Source: Metabacillus niabensis (GTDB taxonomy: Bacteria > Bacillota > Bacilli > Bacillales > Bacillaceae). Taken from it: a DNA stretch of 64,000 nucleotides. The translations under genes were made by a program, and so were the position numbers. The DNA lies in contig NZ_JAIVLH010000018.1 of the NCBI RefSeq assembly GCF_020524345.1, forward strand, positions 62,001-126,000. The letters are read 5' to 3'. The notes under the pieces were generated by a model, which was not told the origin of the DNA, searched no databases, and was given only the letters and a program-made list of their open reading frames with translations. Shown here piece by piece: positions 46,486 to 54,918 of the stretch (position 1 is its first letter; every line of letters starts with the position of its first letter).

Positions 46486-46540
46486 ATCCCTTCTGTTTCA
46501 AAACACCTGCTACGTGTTAAAAATAGAAGGGATTTTTTAA
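46486..46540 (+). terminator. Terminator of the YtvI-like gene
   Basis: Outer arms ATCCCTTCT (46486-46494) and AGAAGGGAT (46525-46533), an inner AACAC/GTGTT stem, then TTTTTT on the plus strand. It lies 9 bp past the stop. Confidence 0.8.
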
Positions 46541-46636
46541 CATGATTTTTGAAAGAAAGATTCACCATGCCGCTGGGGCATTATATCATATTGTAAAACA
46601 GTAGCTTGTGTTTAATAATTTTATCGGTGAGTAAAC

Positions 46637-46684
46637 AAAAAGTGTAGAAGGTCCGTATTCAAAACATGGACCTTCTACACTTTT
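46637..46684 (-). terminator. Terminator of the SDR gene
   Basis: Long perfect arms of 18 bp around AAGTGTAGAAGGTCC (46637-46654, 46667-46684) and a 12-base loop, with T runs outward. It lies 17 bp past the SDR stop. Confidence 0.85.
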
Positions 46685-46701
46685 AATTTTGGGTTTCTCT
46701 A

Positions 46702-47460
46702 TTAATATGCAGTCCAGCCAGCATCCGCTGTAATAACTGTACCATTAACAAAACTTGATTCTTCTGTTGCCAAGAATAAAGCAACCTTTGCAATTTCCTC
46801 AGGTTTTCCTACTCTGGGATTTATCCCTAATCCCGGTTGAATACGTCCCATCCCAAATTGATTAACTCCAGTCATTGATGCTGAAATATTCGTTTCGACT
46901 CCACCAGGAGCAATTGCATTACAACGAATACCTTGTCCAGCATACATATATCCAGTGTTTTTGGTAAATCCAACAACAGCATGTTTAGATGCAGTATAGG
47001 CAGCTCCGGCACGTGCACCGTTTAAACCTCCTGCTGAGGCAATATTAATAATAACTCCCTTTTGTTTCTCTAAAAAAATGGGCAACACTTTGCGCGTACT
47101 TCTCATAACACTGTTCGTATTTATTGAAAAAACTCTTTCCCATTTTTCATCATCAATATCACCAGCGGGCTCAAAATTATCCATGATGCCTGCATTGTTG
47201 ACAAGTACATCTACAGTACCATATGTTTGTACAGTTGTATGAATCAGGTTTTGAATATCCTCTTCTTTTGCCACATTTGCTGATACAGCAATTGCTTCTC
47301 CTCCTGCAGATTTTATCTCCTCAACAGTTGCATTTGCTGCTTGGTCATTAATATCTGAAACGACTACTTTAGCTCCCTCTTTCGCGTAAAGTACAGCGAT
47401 TTCCTTCCCCATACCAGAGGCTGCTCCAGTGACTACTGTTACTTTGTTATTAAGTTTCAT
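46702..47460 (-). CDS. Short-chain dehydrogenase/reductase
   Basis: 252 residues of the classical SDR family: TGAASGMGKEIA cofactor loop, VNNAGIMDN, catalytic Ser in NIASAGG and Tyr-x-x-x-Lys in AAYTASK. NAD(H) is suggested by the acidic VVSDIND after strand 2. The divergent TetR gene at 47663 with palindromes between them suggests a small inducible unit. The substrate is unknown. It resembles sugar-acid and secondary-alcohol dehydrogenases, so a role as KduD-like enzyme of uronate catabolism is possible but weak. Confidence 0.85.
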   Translation of the reverse strand: MKLNNKVTVVTGAASGMGKEIAVLYAKEGAKVVVSDINDQAANATVEEIKSAGGEAIAVSANVAKEEDIQNLIHTTVQTYGTVDVLVNNAGIMDNFEPAGDIDDEKWERVFSINTNSVMRSTRKVLPIFLEKQKGVIINIASAGGLNGARAGAAYTASKHAVVGFTKNTGYMYAGQGIRCNAIAPGGVETNISASMTGVNQFGMGRIQPGLGINPRVGKPEEIAKVALFLATEESSFVNGTVITADAGWTAY

Positions 47461-47506
47461 ATTTTCTCCTCCTCATTGTCATCGTTCTTATATCAAAATA
47501 AACAAA

Positions 47507-47525
47507 ATAAACAACATTTGTTTAT
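47507..47525. promoter_or_regulatory. Palindromic operator candidate before the SDR gene
   Basis: ATAAACAA and TTGTTTAT form a perfect 8-bp inverted repeat around CAT, 46 bp upstream of the SDR start. A second, related palindrome is at 47574-47595. These are likely sites for the divergent TetR-type regulator. Confidence 0.6.
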
Positions 47526-47573
47526 TATCTCTACTCTTTTATAGTAAGATGAATTCATTAAGCATTCAATCAG

Positions 47574-47595
47574 CAAACAACCCCCGGATTGTTTG
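47574..47595. promoter_or_regulatory. Second palindromic operator candidate in the SDR-TetR gap
   Basis: CAAACAA and TTGTTTG are separated by 8 bases; the half-sites match those at 47507-47525. It lies about 68 bp before the TetR start. Confidence 0.5.
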
Positions 47596-47662
47596 TTATC
47601 CAACACATCCCCTATCATTTGTTTACTATTGATGTTAAATTGAACAATTGGAGGCATTATGT

Positions 47663-48280
47663 ATGTATGAGAAAAATAGCTCTATTGATCGGAGAATCCT
47701 CAAATCTCAACAAGCTTTAAAAAAATCATTACTATCACTTATGCAGCAAAAGGCATTAAAGGAAATTACGATTAAAGACATTGTAGAGGGTGCAGATTTA
47801 AATAGAGGGACTTTTTATAAACATTACCAATATAAAGAGGATTTACTTGATGATATTATGGAAGATGTGATTGCGGATTTAAAATACTCATTCCGCGAGC
47901 CATATAAAGACAAAGAAACCTTCGAAATAGAAAACTTAACGGTTGCTTCTATAAAAATTTTTGAACACGTAGAAAAGAATAAAGAATTTTATAGCTTAAT
48001 GTTAAAATCCAATGTTCTTTCCGGATTTCAAACCCGAGTTTGTGACGTGTTAAATGATTTGGCACTTCAAGATTTACAAGCTCTGTTACCGGATTCTAAT
48101 GTGAACCGCGAACTGCAGGTTACGTATCACTCCTATGCCATATTAGGTATGATCACCGAGTGGATTAAAGATGGGTTTAAATATAGCTCCACCTATCTTG
48201 CGGAACAATTATTGGAGATTCTAAGGTATAATAAAGTAGATACTGTTTTTAAATTAAGTGTGAATGAAGAGAATAAATAA
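47663..48280 (+). CDS. TetR-family regulator
   Basis: 205 residues. The N-terminal helix-turn-helix (ILKSQQALKKSLLSLMQQKALKEIT, then IVEGADLNRGTFYKHYQYKEDLL) is TetR-type; the C-terminal half resembles TetR_C regulators of the YvdT/DhaS sort. Start ATG 47663 has GGAGG eight bases upstream; the TTG at 47648 overlaps that site. It is divergent from the SDR gene and probably represses it through the paired palindromes. Confidence 0.88.
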   Translation: MYEKNSSIDRRILKSQQALKKSLLSLMQQKALKEITIKDIVEGADLNRGTFYKHYQYKEDLLDDIMEDVIADLKYSFREPYKDKETFEIENLTVASIKIFEHVEKNKEFYSLMLKSNVLSGFQTRVCDVLNDLALQDLQALLPDSNVNRELQVTYHSYAILGMITEWIKDGFKYSSTYLAEQLLEILRYNKVDTVFKLSVNEENK

Positions 48281-48311
48281 TATCACCTACTACATCGAGA
48301 GAGGTAAAATA

Positions 48312-49055
48312 ATGAGTACAGAACAATTTAATCTACAAGACCTAAAAAAAGTAAAAATAGAATTAACACGATTTATGATGGCCTATCAATTTGCTTTAGA
48401 TGAAATAAATACGAAAATTAATATTTTGAAGGATGAATTCACATATATACATGACTATAATCCAATTGAGCATGTAAAATCCCGCTTAAAATCACCAGAA
48501 AGTATCTTTAAAAAAGTGATAAAAAAAGAATGTCCTTTATCTCTTGATTCTATTAAGGAAAATATTAGAGACATTGCAGGAATTAGAATTAACGTTTCAT
48601 TCATTTCAGACATTTATGAAGTGAGCAAGCTGCTTGCAAACCAAAAAGATATTCATGTTGTTGAATATAAAGATTACATCAAAAATCCAAAGCCTAATGG
48701 ATATCAAAGTCTTCACATGATTTTGGAAATCCCTATTTTCATGTCAGATCGTGAAGAATTGGTAAGTGTAGAGGTTCAAATCCGTACCATTGCGATGGAC
48801 TTTTGGGCAAGTTTAGAACATAAAATCTATTATAAATATAATAAAGAAATTCCTAAAAGATTACGCCAAGAACTTAAGGATGCTGCGACCGTTGCGACAC
48901 AGCTTGATCAAAAAATGGAGCGTCTAAACCGGGAGATAAATGCTTATAAAGAAACGGCAGCAGAGCAGGAAGAACTAGACTCTGTGATTACAATTGATAA
49001 AAATCAATTTCAGCTACCTTTAGCATTGATTGAGTCTTTCATTTCGGAAAAATAG
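48312..49055 (+). CDS. ywaC: Small alarmone synthetase YwaC (RelP-like GTP pyrophosphokinase)
   Basis: 247 residues with a RelA_SpoT synthetase domain: NPIEHVKSRLKSPESI, IRDIAGIRI, NPKPNGYQSLHMI and VEVQIRTIAMDFWASLEHKIYYK. It makes (p)ppGpp from ATP and GDP/GTP. It lacks a hydrolase domain, as expected for this class, and is somewhat longer than B. subtilis YwaC because of a C-terminal Glu-rich tail. Start ATG 48312 follows GAGAGGT. In B. subtilis, ywaC responds to cell-envelope stress; no such signal is visible here. Confidence 0.92.
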   Translation: MSTEQFNLQDLKKVKIELTRFMMAYQFALDEINTKINILKDEFTYIHDYNPIEHVKSRLKSPESIFKKVIKKECPLSLDSIKENIRDIAGIRINVSFISDIYEVSKLLANQKDIHVVEYKDYIKNPKPNGYQSLHMILEIPIFMSDREELVSVEVQIRTIAMDFWASLEHKIYYKYNKEIPKRLRQELKDAATVATQLDQKMERLNREINAYKETAAEQEELDSVITIDKNQFQLPLALIESFISEK

Positions 49056-49060
49056 CGATA

Positions 49061-49100
49061 AAAAATACCGTCACCCTTCCAGAGGAGACGGTATTTTTTT
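49061..49100. terminator. Bidirectional terminator between ywaC and the methyltransferase
   Basis: Arms AAAAATACCGTC (49061-49072) and GACGGTATTTTT (49087-49098), with T runs on both sides, in the 57-bp convergent gap. Confidence 0.85.
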
Positions 49101-49112
49101 CATTGAAAGCAT

Positions 49113-49883
49113 TCACCTTTTTATTGCCTTCAACAACATTGCTTCCCCTAAAAAAGATCTAACCTGGTTATCTTCTATATTCATTCTAAATTTGCATTTT
49201 ACCTTTTCTGGGGCGTTAAGAATAAAATCTGTTAAATCTTCTTTTACCTTTTCAGATAAATGCATCCGTTCACACCAACTCATAAATTCAAATCTTTTTT
49301 CAAAGCGAGAGAGTTCATGTATTTCAAAACCTTCTAATTCTATTTTCTGGATCCATTCTGTTTTTTTCCATGCACGATAATGGCTATAATCTCTTGTTTT
49401 TTCAATTTTATTATAAAAGTGATCAAATAAATCGTCCTCTGGAGCAACATTATCATCTAATAGAAATTGCCCTCCACGTTTTAACACACGATAAACTTCA
49501 CTTATAAACTTTTCAATATTAGGAAAATGGTGTGGAGCAATTCGACATGTAACAATATCAAATTGTTCATCTGAGAAAGGCATTTCTTCAGCATCACCTT
49601 CAACAAATACAACGTTAGAATGTCCATTATTATGAATAAACTTTTTAGAAGCCGTCAGCATTTCCGGTGTCAAGTCCATGGCAGTTACGTTTTTGACTAA
49701 GGCAGCAAAAGCATTTGCCGTATGTCCGCCTCCTGTGGCGACATCTAAAACAACTTCGGTTCCAGTTATATCAGCCATTTCGAGCAATCTTTTCAGATCA
49801 GTACCTTTTCTGTGGATTTGGCTTTTCACATAATCATCAGCACTCCGGCTAAATTGCCTTTTCACATCGTTTTTGTTACTCAA
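49113..49883 (-). CDS. SAM-dependent methyltransferase (UbiE/YcgJ type)
   Basis: About 256 residues. Class I methyltransferase motifs: VVLDVATGGGHTANAFA (SAM-binding), VTAMDLTPEMLTASKKF, FVEGDAEEMPFSDEQFDIVTCRIAPHHF and a YRVLKRGGQFLLDDN strand. The probable start is TTG 49883, since GGAGGAG lies eight bases before it; ATG 49898 would include the site. The substrate is unknown. Confidence 0.85.
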   Translation of the reverse strand: MSNKNDVKRQFSRSADDYVKSQIHRKGTDLKRLLEMADITGTEVVLDVATGGGHTANAFAALVKNVTAMDLTPEMLTASKKFIHNNGHSNVVFVEGDAEEMPFSDEQFDIVTCRIAPHHFPNIEKFISEVYRVLKRGGQFLLDDNVAPEDDLFDHFYNKIEKTRDYSHYRAWKKTEWIQKIELEGFEIHELSRFEKRFEFMSWCERMHLSEKVKEDLTDFILNAPEKVKCKFRMNIEDNQVRSFLGEAMLLKAIKR

Positions 49884-50020
49884 CTCATTCTCCTCCATCT
49901 CTTGTGTCAGTATTGTAACACCTATTCTTTATTATAGAGATAAGAGTAATATAAGAAAATTACATTCATTTTATAAAAGTAAATAAGGAAAAGTTATGAT
50001 TGGATTTTTTATTAAAAACA

Positions 50021-50062
50021 AAAAATCCTTAACACCTCAATTATAAGATGCTAAGGATTTTT
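50021..50062 (-). terminator. Terminator of the HAD phosphatase gene
   Basis: Arms AAAAATCCTTA and TAAGGATTTTT around a 20-base loop, with T-rich sequence outward on the minus strand. Confidence 0.75.
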
Positions 50063-50080
50063 CAGTTTGTATATAGCATA

Positions 50081-50866
50081 CTATTTACTTAATAAACCAA
50101 CCATCTGAAGTCCATGAACAATCCCATCTTCTTCAACAGACTTTGTCACATGTTTGGCTACCGCCTTTACAGATTCTTCAGCATTTCCCATCGCTACACT
50201 ATTTGTAATCTGGGAAAGCATTTCAATATCATTTAATCCGTCCCCAAATGCATATTGGCGTTCAGATGGGAATCCTAATTTTTCTACAATCTTTTCAATT
50301 CCTTTAGCTTTGGATCCTCCGTTAGGGAGAATATCTACAGATAATGGATGCCATCTGATAAAATCAAAGTCCTTGAAATTTTCTTCATATTGCGTTTCTT
50401 CTCCTTCACGGCAGAATAGAAGGGATTGATATAATTCACGACCTTTATAGTAGTGTGGGTCATGTGTAGGAAAACGGTCAATTTTCAATGTGTTAATACT
50501 CTCATTTATATAAGCATGCTCTGGAACATTCGCTTTCATATCTTCATGGTCCATATATACAACAGGATGCTCATTTGAAAGAGCAGTTTCTGTTAATTTT
50601 TCAAGTGAATCTATGTTTAGTGGATTTGAATAAACGACATCACCGTTTAATACAACATACTGACCGTTATAGCTGACATATGTATGAATATCCAATTCTT
50701 TTCGCAAATCCTCAAACATAAAGGGAGCTCGACCTGTTGCAATCGCAACTTCATGCCCCAGTTTTTTCAATTGAAAGATTGCTTCCTTCGTTGAGGTTGG
50801 CAATGTTTTATCATGTTTCAGCAAGGTTCCGTCAATATCAAAAAATATTACACTTCGATTTGTCAT
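50081..50866 (-). CDS. HAD-family Cof-type sugar phosphatase
   Basis: 261 residues: motif I FFDIDGTLLKHD, motif II IATGRAP, cap domain of type C2B, motif III Lys in GGSKAKGI and motif IV GDGLNDIEML. Close in form to YkrA/YkoY-type phosphatases of bacilli, which dephosphorylate sugar phosphates and nucleotides. Ribosome site AAAGGTGG. It lies 75 bp downstream of the LacI gene on the same strand and may be co-transcribed. Confidence 0.9.
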   Translation of the reverse strand: MTNRSVIFFDIDGTLLKHDKTLPTSTKEAIFQLKKLGHEVAIATGRAPFMFEDLRKELDIHTYVSYNGQYVVLNGDVVYSNPLNIDSLEKLTETALSNEHPVVYMDHEDMKANVPEHAYINESINTLKIDRFPTHDPHYYKGRELYQSLLFCREGEETQYEENFKDFDFIRWHPLSVDILPNGGSKAKGIEKIVEKLGFPSERQYAFGDGLNDIEMLSQITNSVAMGNAEESVKAVAKHVTKSVEEDGIVHGLQMVGLLSK

Positions 50867-50941
50867 GATGATTCCACCTTTCGTTTTTCTTTCCCACTTG
50901 TCATTATATAGTAAAAAAATGAAATTTTACATAAAACCTCC

Positions 50942-51901
50942 TTAAACAGTTCCTCTTTCAATGAATTGAACAGAAAATTCTTTATGTGTAACCTCTGCAT
51001 TAACTGCTTGTAGAAACATATTTTCTCCCATTTCCTTAAGCGGTAGTTCAAACGAGGTAATGTTCATCATTCTTGCGATTGGCTGGTTATCAAATCCAAT
51101 AATAGCAAGCTGTTTCGGTATTGAGATGTCTAAACTTTGACAGGCTGTTACAATTCCTGCAGCCACCTGATCAGTTGTCACAATTAGGGCGGATGGAGTA
51201 GTGATCATTCCGAGGATTCTTTTTAACACTTTCTCACCGTCCTCAAAATAAAGACAATGATCAATAATATACTCTTGATTGTATTCTAACTGGTATTTGT
51301 TCACAAAATCCCTATAAGCCAACTCCCGCTGACGGCTATTCGTTCCAGTTTTTCTTCCTATACAATAGCCAATGTTTCTGTGACCTTTTTGATATAAATA
51401 TTCTAGTGCATTATCAAAAGTTTTATAGTGATCGATAAATGTTGTAGATAACTCTTTTCCCTTCATATTTTCACACAACACGATCGAACCATACTGTAAA
51501 TATTCCTCAATAGTAGATACATGACAACTTCTTGAACAAATGACCAATGAATCAATTTGTTTATGTTTTAACATGTCTAAAGCTTCCAATTCTCTACTTT
51601 CCATATAATCAGTTTGAAACAATACTAATTTGTAATTGTGTTCAAACGCCTGTTTTGCTATCCCTTTTAGAAGGAGAGCAAAATAAGGATGATCTGAGTA
51701 AGGAAGTACTACCCCCATCAATAACGTTTTTCCTCTGCTTAAATGAACAGCATTTATATTTTTATGGTAATTACTATCCTGTATCGCCTTTAAAACTGCA
51801 TTCTTTTTTTCCTCACTAACATATGGATGGTTATTGATGACACGAGAAACTGTTGTGACCGAAACTCCAGCCATCTTAGCTAAGTCTCTAATATTTGTCA
51901 T
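50942..51901 (-). CDS. LacI-family transcriptional regulator
   Basis: 319 residues: N-terminal LacI helix-turn-helix (NIRDLAKMAGVSVTTVSRVINNHPYVSEEKK) and a periplasmic-binding-like domain (MGVVLPYSDHPYFALLLKGI, IGYCIGRKTGTNSR, SALIVTTDQVAAGIV). Start ATG 51901 follows GGTGAG; ATG 51919 is unlikely. It lies 22 bp after the small membrane peptide gene and is probably co-transcribed with it. A CG-centred palindrome at 52122-52135 may be its operator. The effector is unknown. Confidence 0.9.
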   Translation of the reverse strand: MTNIRDLAKMAGVSVTTVSRVINNHPYVSEEKKNAVLKAIQDSNYHKNINAVHLSRGKTLLMGVVLPYSDHPYFALLLKGIAKQAFEHNYKLVLFQTDYMESRELEALDMLKHKQIDSLVICSRSCHVSTIEEYLQYGSIVLCENMKGKELSTTFIDHYKTFDNALEYLYQKGHRNIGYCIGRKTGTNSRQRELAYRDFVNKYQLEYNQEYIIDHCLYFEDGEKVLKRILGMITTPSALIVTTDQVAAGIVTACQSLDISIPKQLAIIGFDNQPIARMMNITSFELPLKEMGENMFLQAVNAEVTHKEFSVQFIERGTV

Positions 51902-51923
51902 ATTCTCACCTTCACTCATTTTG

Positions 51924-52076
51924 CTAGTCTTTCTTTGATTTCATTCTACCATTGCTTTCAACAAAATAATCTTCAAAATTATTAATGGGTGTGACTTTTA
52001 CCGATTGCCCGGAACTTGTTATACACAAATAAGCTGCAGAATAGATTACAAAGCATATTATCATTAGTCCTAACAT
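51924..52076 (-). CDS. Small membrane peptide of unknown function (50 residues)
   Basis: ATG 52076 to TAG 51924. GAGGAGAG lies eight bases before the start. The peptide begins with a hydrophobic helix (about 1-20, LGLMIICFVIYSAAYLCI) and continues with a short polar tail ending in KSKKD. It has no recognised family. The gene sits 22 bp upstream of the LacI regulator on the same strand, with an operator-like palindrome just before it. Its good ribosome site, membrane helix and operon position support it as a real gene. Confidence 0.65.
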   Translation of the reverse strand: MLGLMIICFVIYSAAYLCITSSGQSVKVTPINNFEDYFVESNGRMKSKKD

Positions 52077-52121
52077 AAGTATCTCTCCTCGCTTTTATTA
52101 TTTGATTATGAGTGTAAAGTA

Positions 52122-52135
52122 TGAAACGCGTTCCA
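52122..52135. promoter_or_regulatory. LacI-type operator candidate before the small peptide-LacI unit
   Basis: TGAAACGCGTTCCA is a near-perfect palindrome with a central CGCG typical of LacI-family operators; it does not fit the CcpA consensus well. It is 46 bp upstream of the peptide start. The rest of 52136-52319 shows nothing clear. Confidence 0.5.
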
Positions 52136-52319
52136 GGTCAATAGGTGAATGGAAAATTCAAAAAGACCTTCACTTACAAACATAAGTTAAGGCCTCATAT
52201 AGGCAGGGTACGAAGTGATCCGTTGTGACTTCTCTTATTGTGATTTATTTTTATTTTTACCCTAAGCCAAAATTCACTCTCCAAAAATTGATTGCAATAA
52301 AATATCCTGTATAAAAAAA

Positions 52320-52351
52320 AGAAGCACTATATGTAAACAGCTAGTGCTTCT
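52320..52351 (-). terminator. Terminator of the pspA unit
   Basis: Arms AGAAGCACTA and TAGTGCTTCT around a 12-base loop, followed on the minus strand by TTTTTTTTATACAGG. Confidence 0.8.
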
Positions 52352-52366
52352 CTCAACATGACTCTA

Positions 52367-53041
52367 TTATTTCACTTGGCTCTCTTTTTCACTTCGTAAC
52401 TTTTCGAGCTCACTACCTAATTCATCTTCATTCACATAGTTACGATAATAAGCATCATGTTGAGCTAAAGGACCTATAAATTGGTTGCCTGCTTGTACTT
52501 CTGCTTCCATTAACATGATCTGTTCTTCAGCACGGACAACTCCTCTCGCAATTGTGTCTGTTTGGAAGGATGCAGTAGCATTCTGAATTTGTTTAATGGA
52601 TTGAGCCACATTTACTCTTGATGCCAAAAGAACTTTTTTGTGTTGTAATTCACTGTAAATTTCCTGGAGTTCCTGAAGCTTGTCCTTAAGCATTTGAGTT
52701 TGCCCTTGTATCGCTTCATATTGTTGTTGAAAAACATAAAGTTGTTTTTCATAATTTAATTTTTCCTGAACAGCTAATTTCACCATATGTTCTTCTTCAT
52801 GCTGAATAGCCAACTTAGCTTGTCTTGTTCTTTTATCGATAACGTTCTTTGTGTCATGAATCAGTGCAGCTTGTTTATTTTCAACAAAAATTTGACGAGA
52901 GAGGGCCTTTTGGGCTTTTACCATTTCCAGCTCCATCTCACGTGAATATTCATTCAACATGGCAATCGGATCTTCCGCCTTATCTAATAAACTATTAATA
53001 TCTGCCTTTGCAATTGTTTTCATTCTTTTAAAAATACCCAT
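52367..53041 (-). CDS. pspA: PspA/IM30-family membrane stress protein
   Basis: 224 residues, mostly coiled coil: MKTIAKADINSLLDKAEDPIAMLNEYSREME at the start and a long Gln/Glu-rich helical body. PspA-type proteins bind damaged or stressed cytoplasmic membrane and form large assemblies. The gene starts 1 bp after the stop of the small membrane protein gene, with its AAGGAG inside that gene, so they are translationally coupled. The membrane protein may serve as its anchor or sensor. Confidence 0.92.
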   Translation of the reverse strand: MGIFKRMKTIAKADINSLLDKAEDPIAMLNEYSREMELEMVKAQKALSRQIFVENKQAALIHDTKNVIDKRTRQAKLAIQHEEEHMVKLAVQEKLNYEKQLYVFQQQYEAIQGQTQMLKDKLQELQEIYSELQHKKVLLASRVNVAQSIKQIQNATASFQTDTIARGVVRAEEQIMLMEAEVQAGNQFIGPLAQHDAYYRNYVNEDELGSELEKLRSEKESQVK

Positions 53042-53042
53042 T

Positions 53043-53429
53043 TTAGTTATTCTCCTTTTTATTCGTTATTTCTCTTTCCCATTGGTCTAATATATTTTCA
53101 TTTTTCTTGATAGCTGGTTTATGTGAATGCATAAGCGATGTATCAATGAGCTGTTGCATGGATGAGTTCTTTGCTTTTTTTCTAAGCATTATTATTAAAA
53201 GAATCAATATAGCAACACCTATGATAAGGAATACCAGAAAGCCTATCCATGAAAATCCTCCATGCTGAGGACCATACATGTGGTGGTGTCCCTCAAAACC
53301 TCCCCGTGGTGCCATTCCACCATGTCCATGAGGGCCTGCTGCTAGAGCACGACTAAAACCTCCTATCAAAAGGTAGACTCCCAATAGCATTGGAGTAATG
53401 ATTGCACCCCAGAATACTGTTTTCTTCAT
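53043..53429 (-). CDS. Gly/His-rich membrane protein coupled to pspA
   Basis: 128 residues. A signal-like helix (5-30) is followed by a short extracellular loop rich in Gly and His (about 33-60: HGHGG, EGHHHMYG), then a transmembrane helix (about 62-83) and a cytoplasmic tail. The His-rich loop could bind metal. The family was not recognised; the pairing resembles small membrane partners of PspA/LiaH proteins. Ribosome site AAAGGAGG. Confidence 0.8.
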   Translation of the reverse strand: MKKTVFWGAIITPMLLGVYLLIGGFSRALAAGPHGHGGMAPRGGFEGHHHMYGPQHGGFSWIGFLVFLIIGVAILILLIIMLRKKAKNSSMQQLIDTSLMHSHKPAIKKNENILDQWEREITNKKENN

Positions 53430-53535
53430 CCTAATCTTTCCTCCTTTCGTTTTCGATGTGTTTAGAATAATAGAGTTTGGTGAAAAAACGGTGAAAGGAA
53501 ATAGGTTTATTAAAAAACTTTTTCCACTACTAAAA

Positions 53536-53566
53536 AGACCTTATCCCATTTAATGGAATAAGGTCT
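53536..53566 (-). terminator. Terminator of the TRAP operon
   Basis: Long hairpin with AGACCTTAT and ATAAGGTCT arms plus CCATT/AATGG pairing (two mismatches), followed on the minus strand by TTTTTAG. It lies 15 bp past the dctM stop. Confidence 0.8.
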
Positions 53567-53580
53567 GAAAAAGTCTTTAT

Positions 53581-54879
53581 CTATAAGCCAAATAGATTAG
53601 GCAAGAATAAACTTATTTGAGGGATATATGTAACTAACACAACAATTGCAATGATCGCAACATAAAACGGGACTAGGGGTTTTAGAAGTTTCTCGATCTT
53701 TACCTTTCCTATGCTCGCTCCTACAAATAATCCAGTACCAACAGGTGGTGTAATTGTTCCAATACATAAGTTGAAGATAAAGAATATTCCAAAGTGGACC
53801 GGATCAATTCCTAAGTTTGTAGCAATTGGTAAGAAGATTGGAGTAAAGATTAAAATAGCTGGTGCAATATCCATAAAGGTACCAATCAACAATAAGATAA
53901 TCGTAATACATGCTAGAATAACGAATTTATTATCTGAAATACCTAAAATTAAATTACTAATTGCTTCCGGTAATCCTGTCAACGCCATCACAAAGGACAT
54001 ACCTGATGAAGCAGCAATTAAGAACATGATGACTCCTGTCATTTTAACTGCTTCTATTAAAACACTTGGTAATTGTTTAAGAGATATTGATCGATAAAAT
54101 AGTAAAGCTAAAAATAATGAATAGACCACACAAACTGCTGATGCCTCAATCGCTGTAAAAATACCTGTGAGTATACCTCCGATAATAATTACAATCAATA
54201 ATAAACTTGGAATTGCTTCAACGATGATCTTTTTTCCTTCATTAAAAGAAACCCTTGGTGCTACTGGATACTTATTTTTCTTTGCAATAATATAGGCCAC
54301 TAACATCACAGCTAATCCCCATAATATTCCTACAATATAACCACCCATAAATAATGCGGCAATAGAAGTGCCTCCACTTATCAATGAGAAGATAATAAAC
54401 GCTGAACTGGGCGGGATTAGCATCCCCGTTGGTGCTGATGCAATATTAACTGCCGTTGAAAATGTTTTATCATAACCTTCTTTTTCTTGCAGTGGAATTA
54501 GGGTACCACCAATTGCGGTCGAGGCAGCAATAGCAGAACCGGATATAGACCCAAAGAACATATTTCCAATAATATTTGTGTGAGCCAATGAACCAGGTAT
54601 CCTACCACCAATCAACTTAGCTAAGTTTACTAGTTTGATAGCGATTCCACCATTGTTCATAATAATTCCCGACAAGATGAAAAATGGAACAGCTAATAAA
54701 GAAAAGCTATCTAAACTTGTGATCATCTTTTGTGCGGATGTAAATACAGACACATCAAAAGGTAACACAATAATAACGGTAGCTAGTGATGCTGCTGCTA
54801 TACTAATAGCAATTGGTATACCTATAAACATAAGCACTGCAAAAACACTTATTAAAATTAAACTAGCTTGTAACTCCAT
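53581..54879 (-). CDS. TRAP transporter large permease (DctM)
   Basis: 432 residues with about 12 membrane segments. DctM motifs: FFILSGIIMNNGGIA, GNMFFGSISGSAIAASTAIGGTLIP, PPSSAFIIF and PAILIFTPIFLPIATNLGIDP. The large subunit forms the sodium-coupled channel. Start ATG 54879 follows AGGTGAG. It is the last gene of the GH105-DctP-DctQ-DctM operon, which imports acidic sugars, probably unsaturated uronides or uronates. Confidence 0.92.
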   Translation of the reverse strand: MELQASLILISVFAVLMFIGIPIAISIAAASLATVIIVLPFDVSVFTSAQKMITSLDSFSLLAVPFFILSGIIMNNGGIAIKLVNLAKLIGGRIPGSLAHTNIIGNMFFGSISGSAIAASTAIGGTLIPLQEKEGYDKTFSTAVNIASAPTGMLIPPSSAFIIFSLISGGTSIAALFMGGYIVGILWGLAVMLVAYIIAKKNKYPVAPRVSFNEGKKIIVEAIPSLLLIVIIIGGILTGIFTAIEASAVCVVYSLFLALLFYRSISLKQLPSVLIEAVKMTGVIMFLIAASSGMSFVMALTGLPEAISNLILGISDNKFVILACITIILLLIGTFMDIAPAILIFTPIFLPIATNLGIDPVHFGIFFIFNLCIGTITPPVGTGLFVGASIGKVKIEKLLKPLVPFYVAIIAIVVLVTYIPQISLFLPNLFGL

Positions 54880-54918
54880 ATATCTCTCACCTACTTTCAA
54901 TTAATGGGACTTCTCGTA

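Noticed and set aside
52122-52135. cre (CcpA) site
   Set aside because: The CG falls out of register with the cre consensus; the symmetry fits a general LacI-family operator better.
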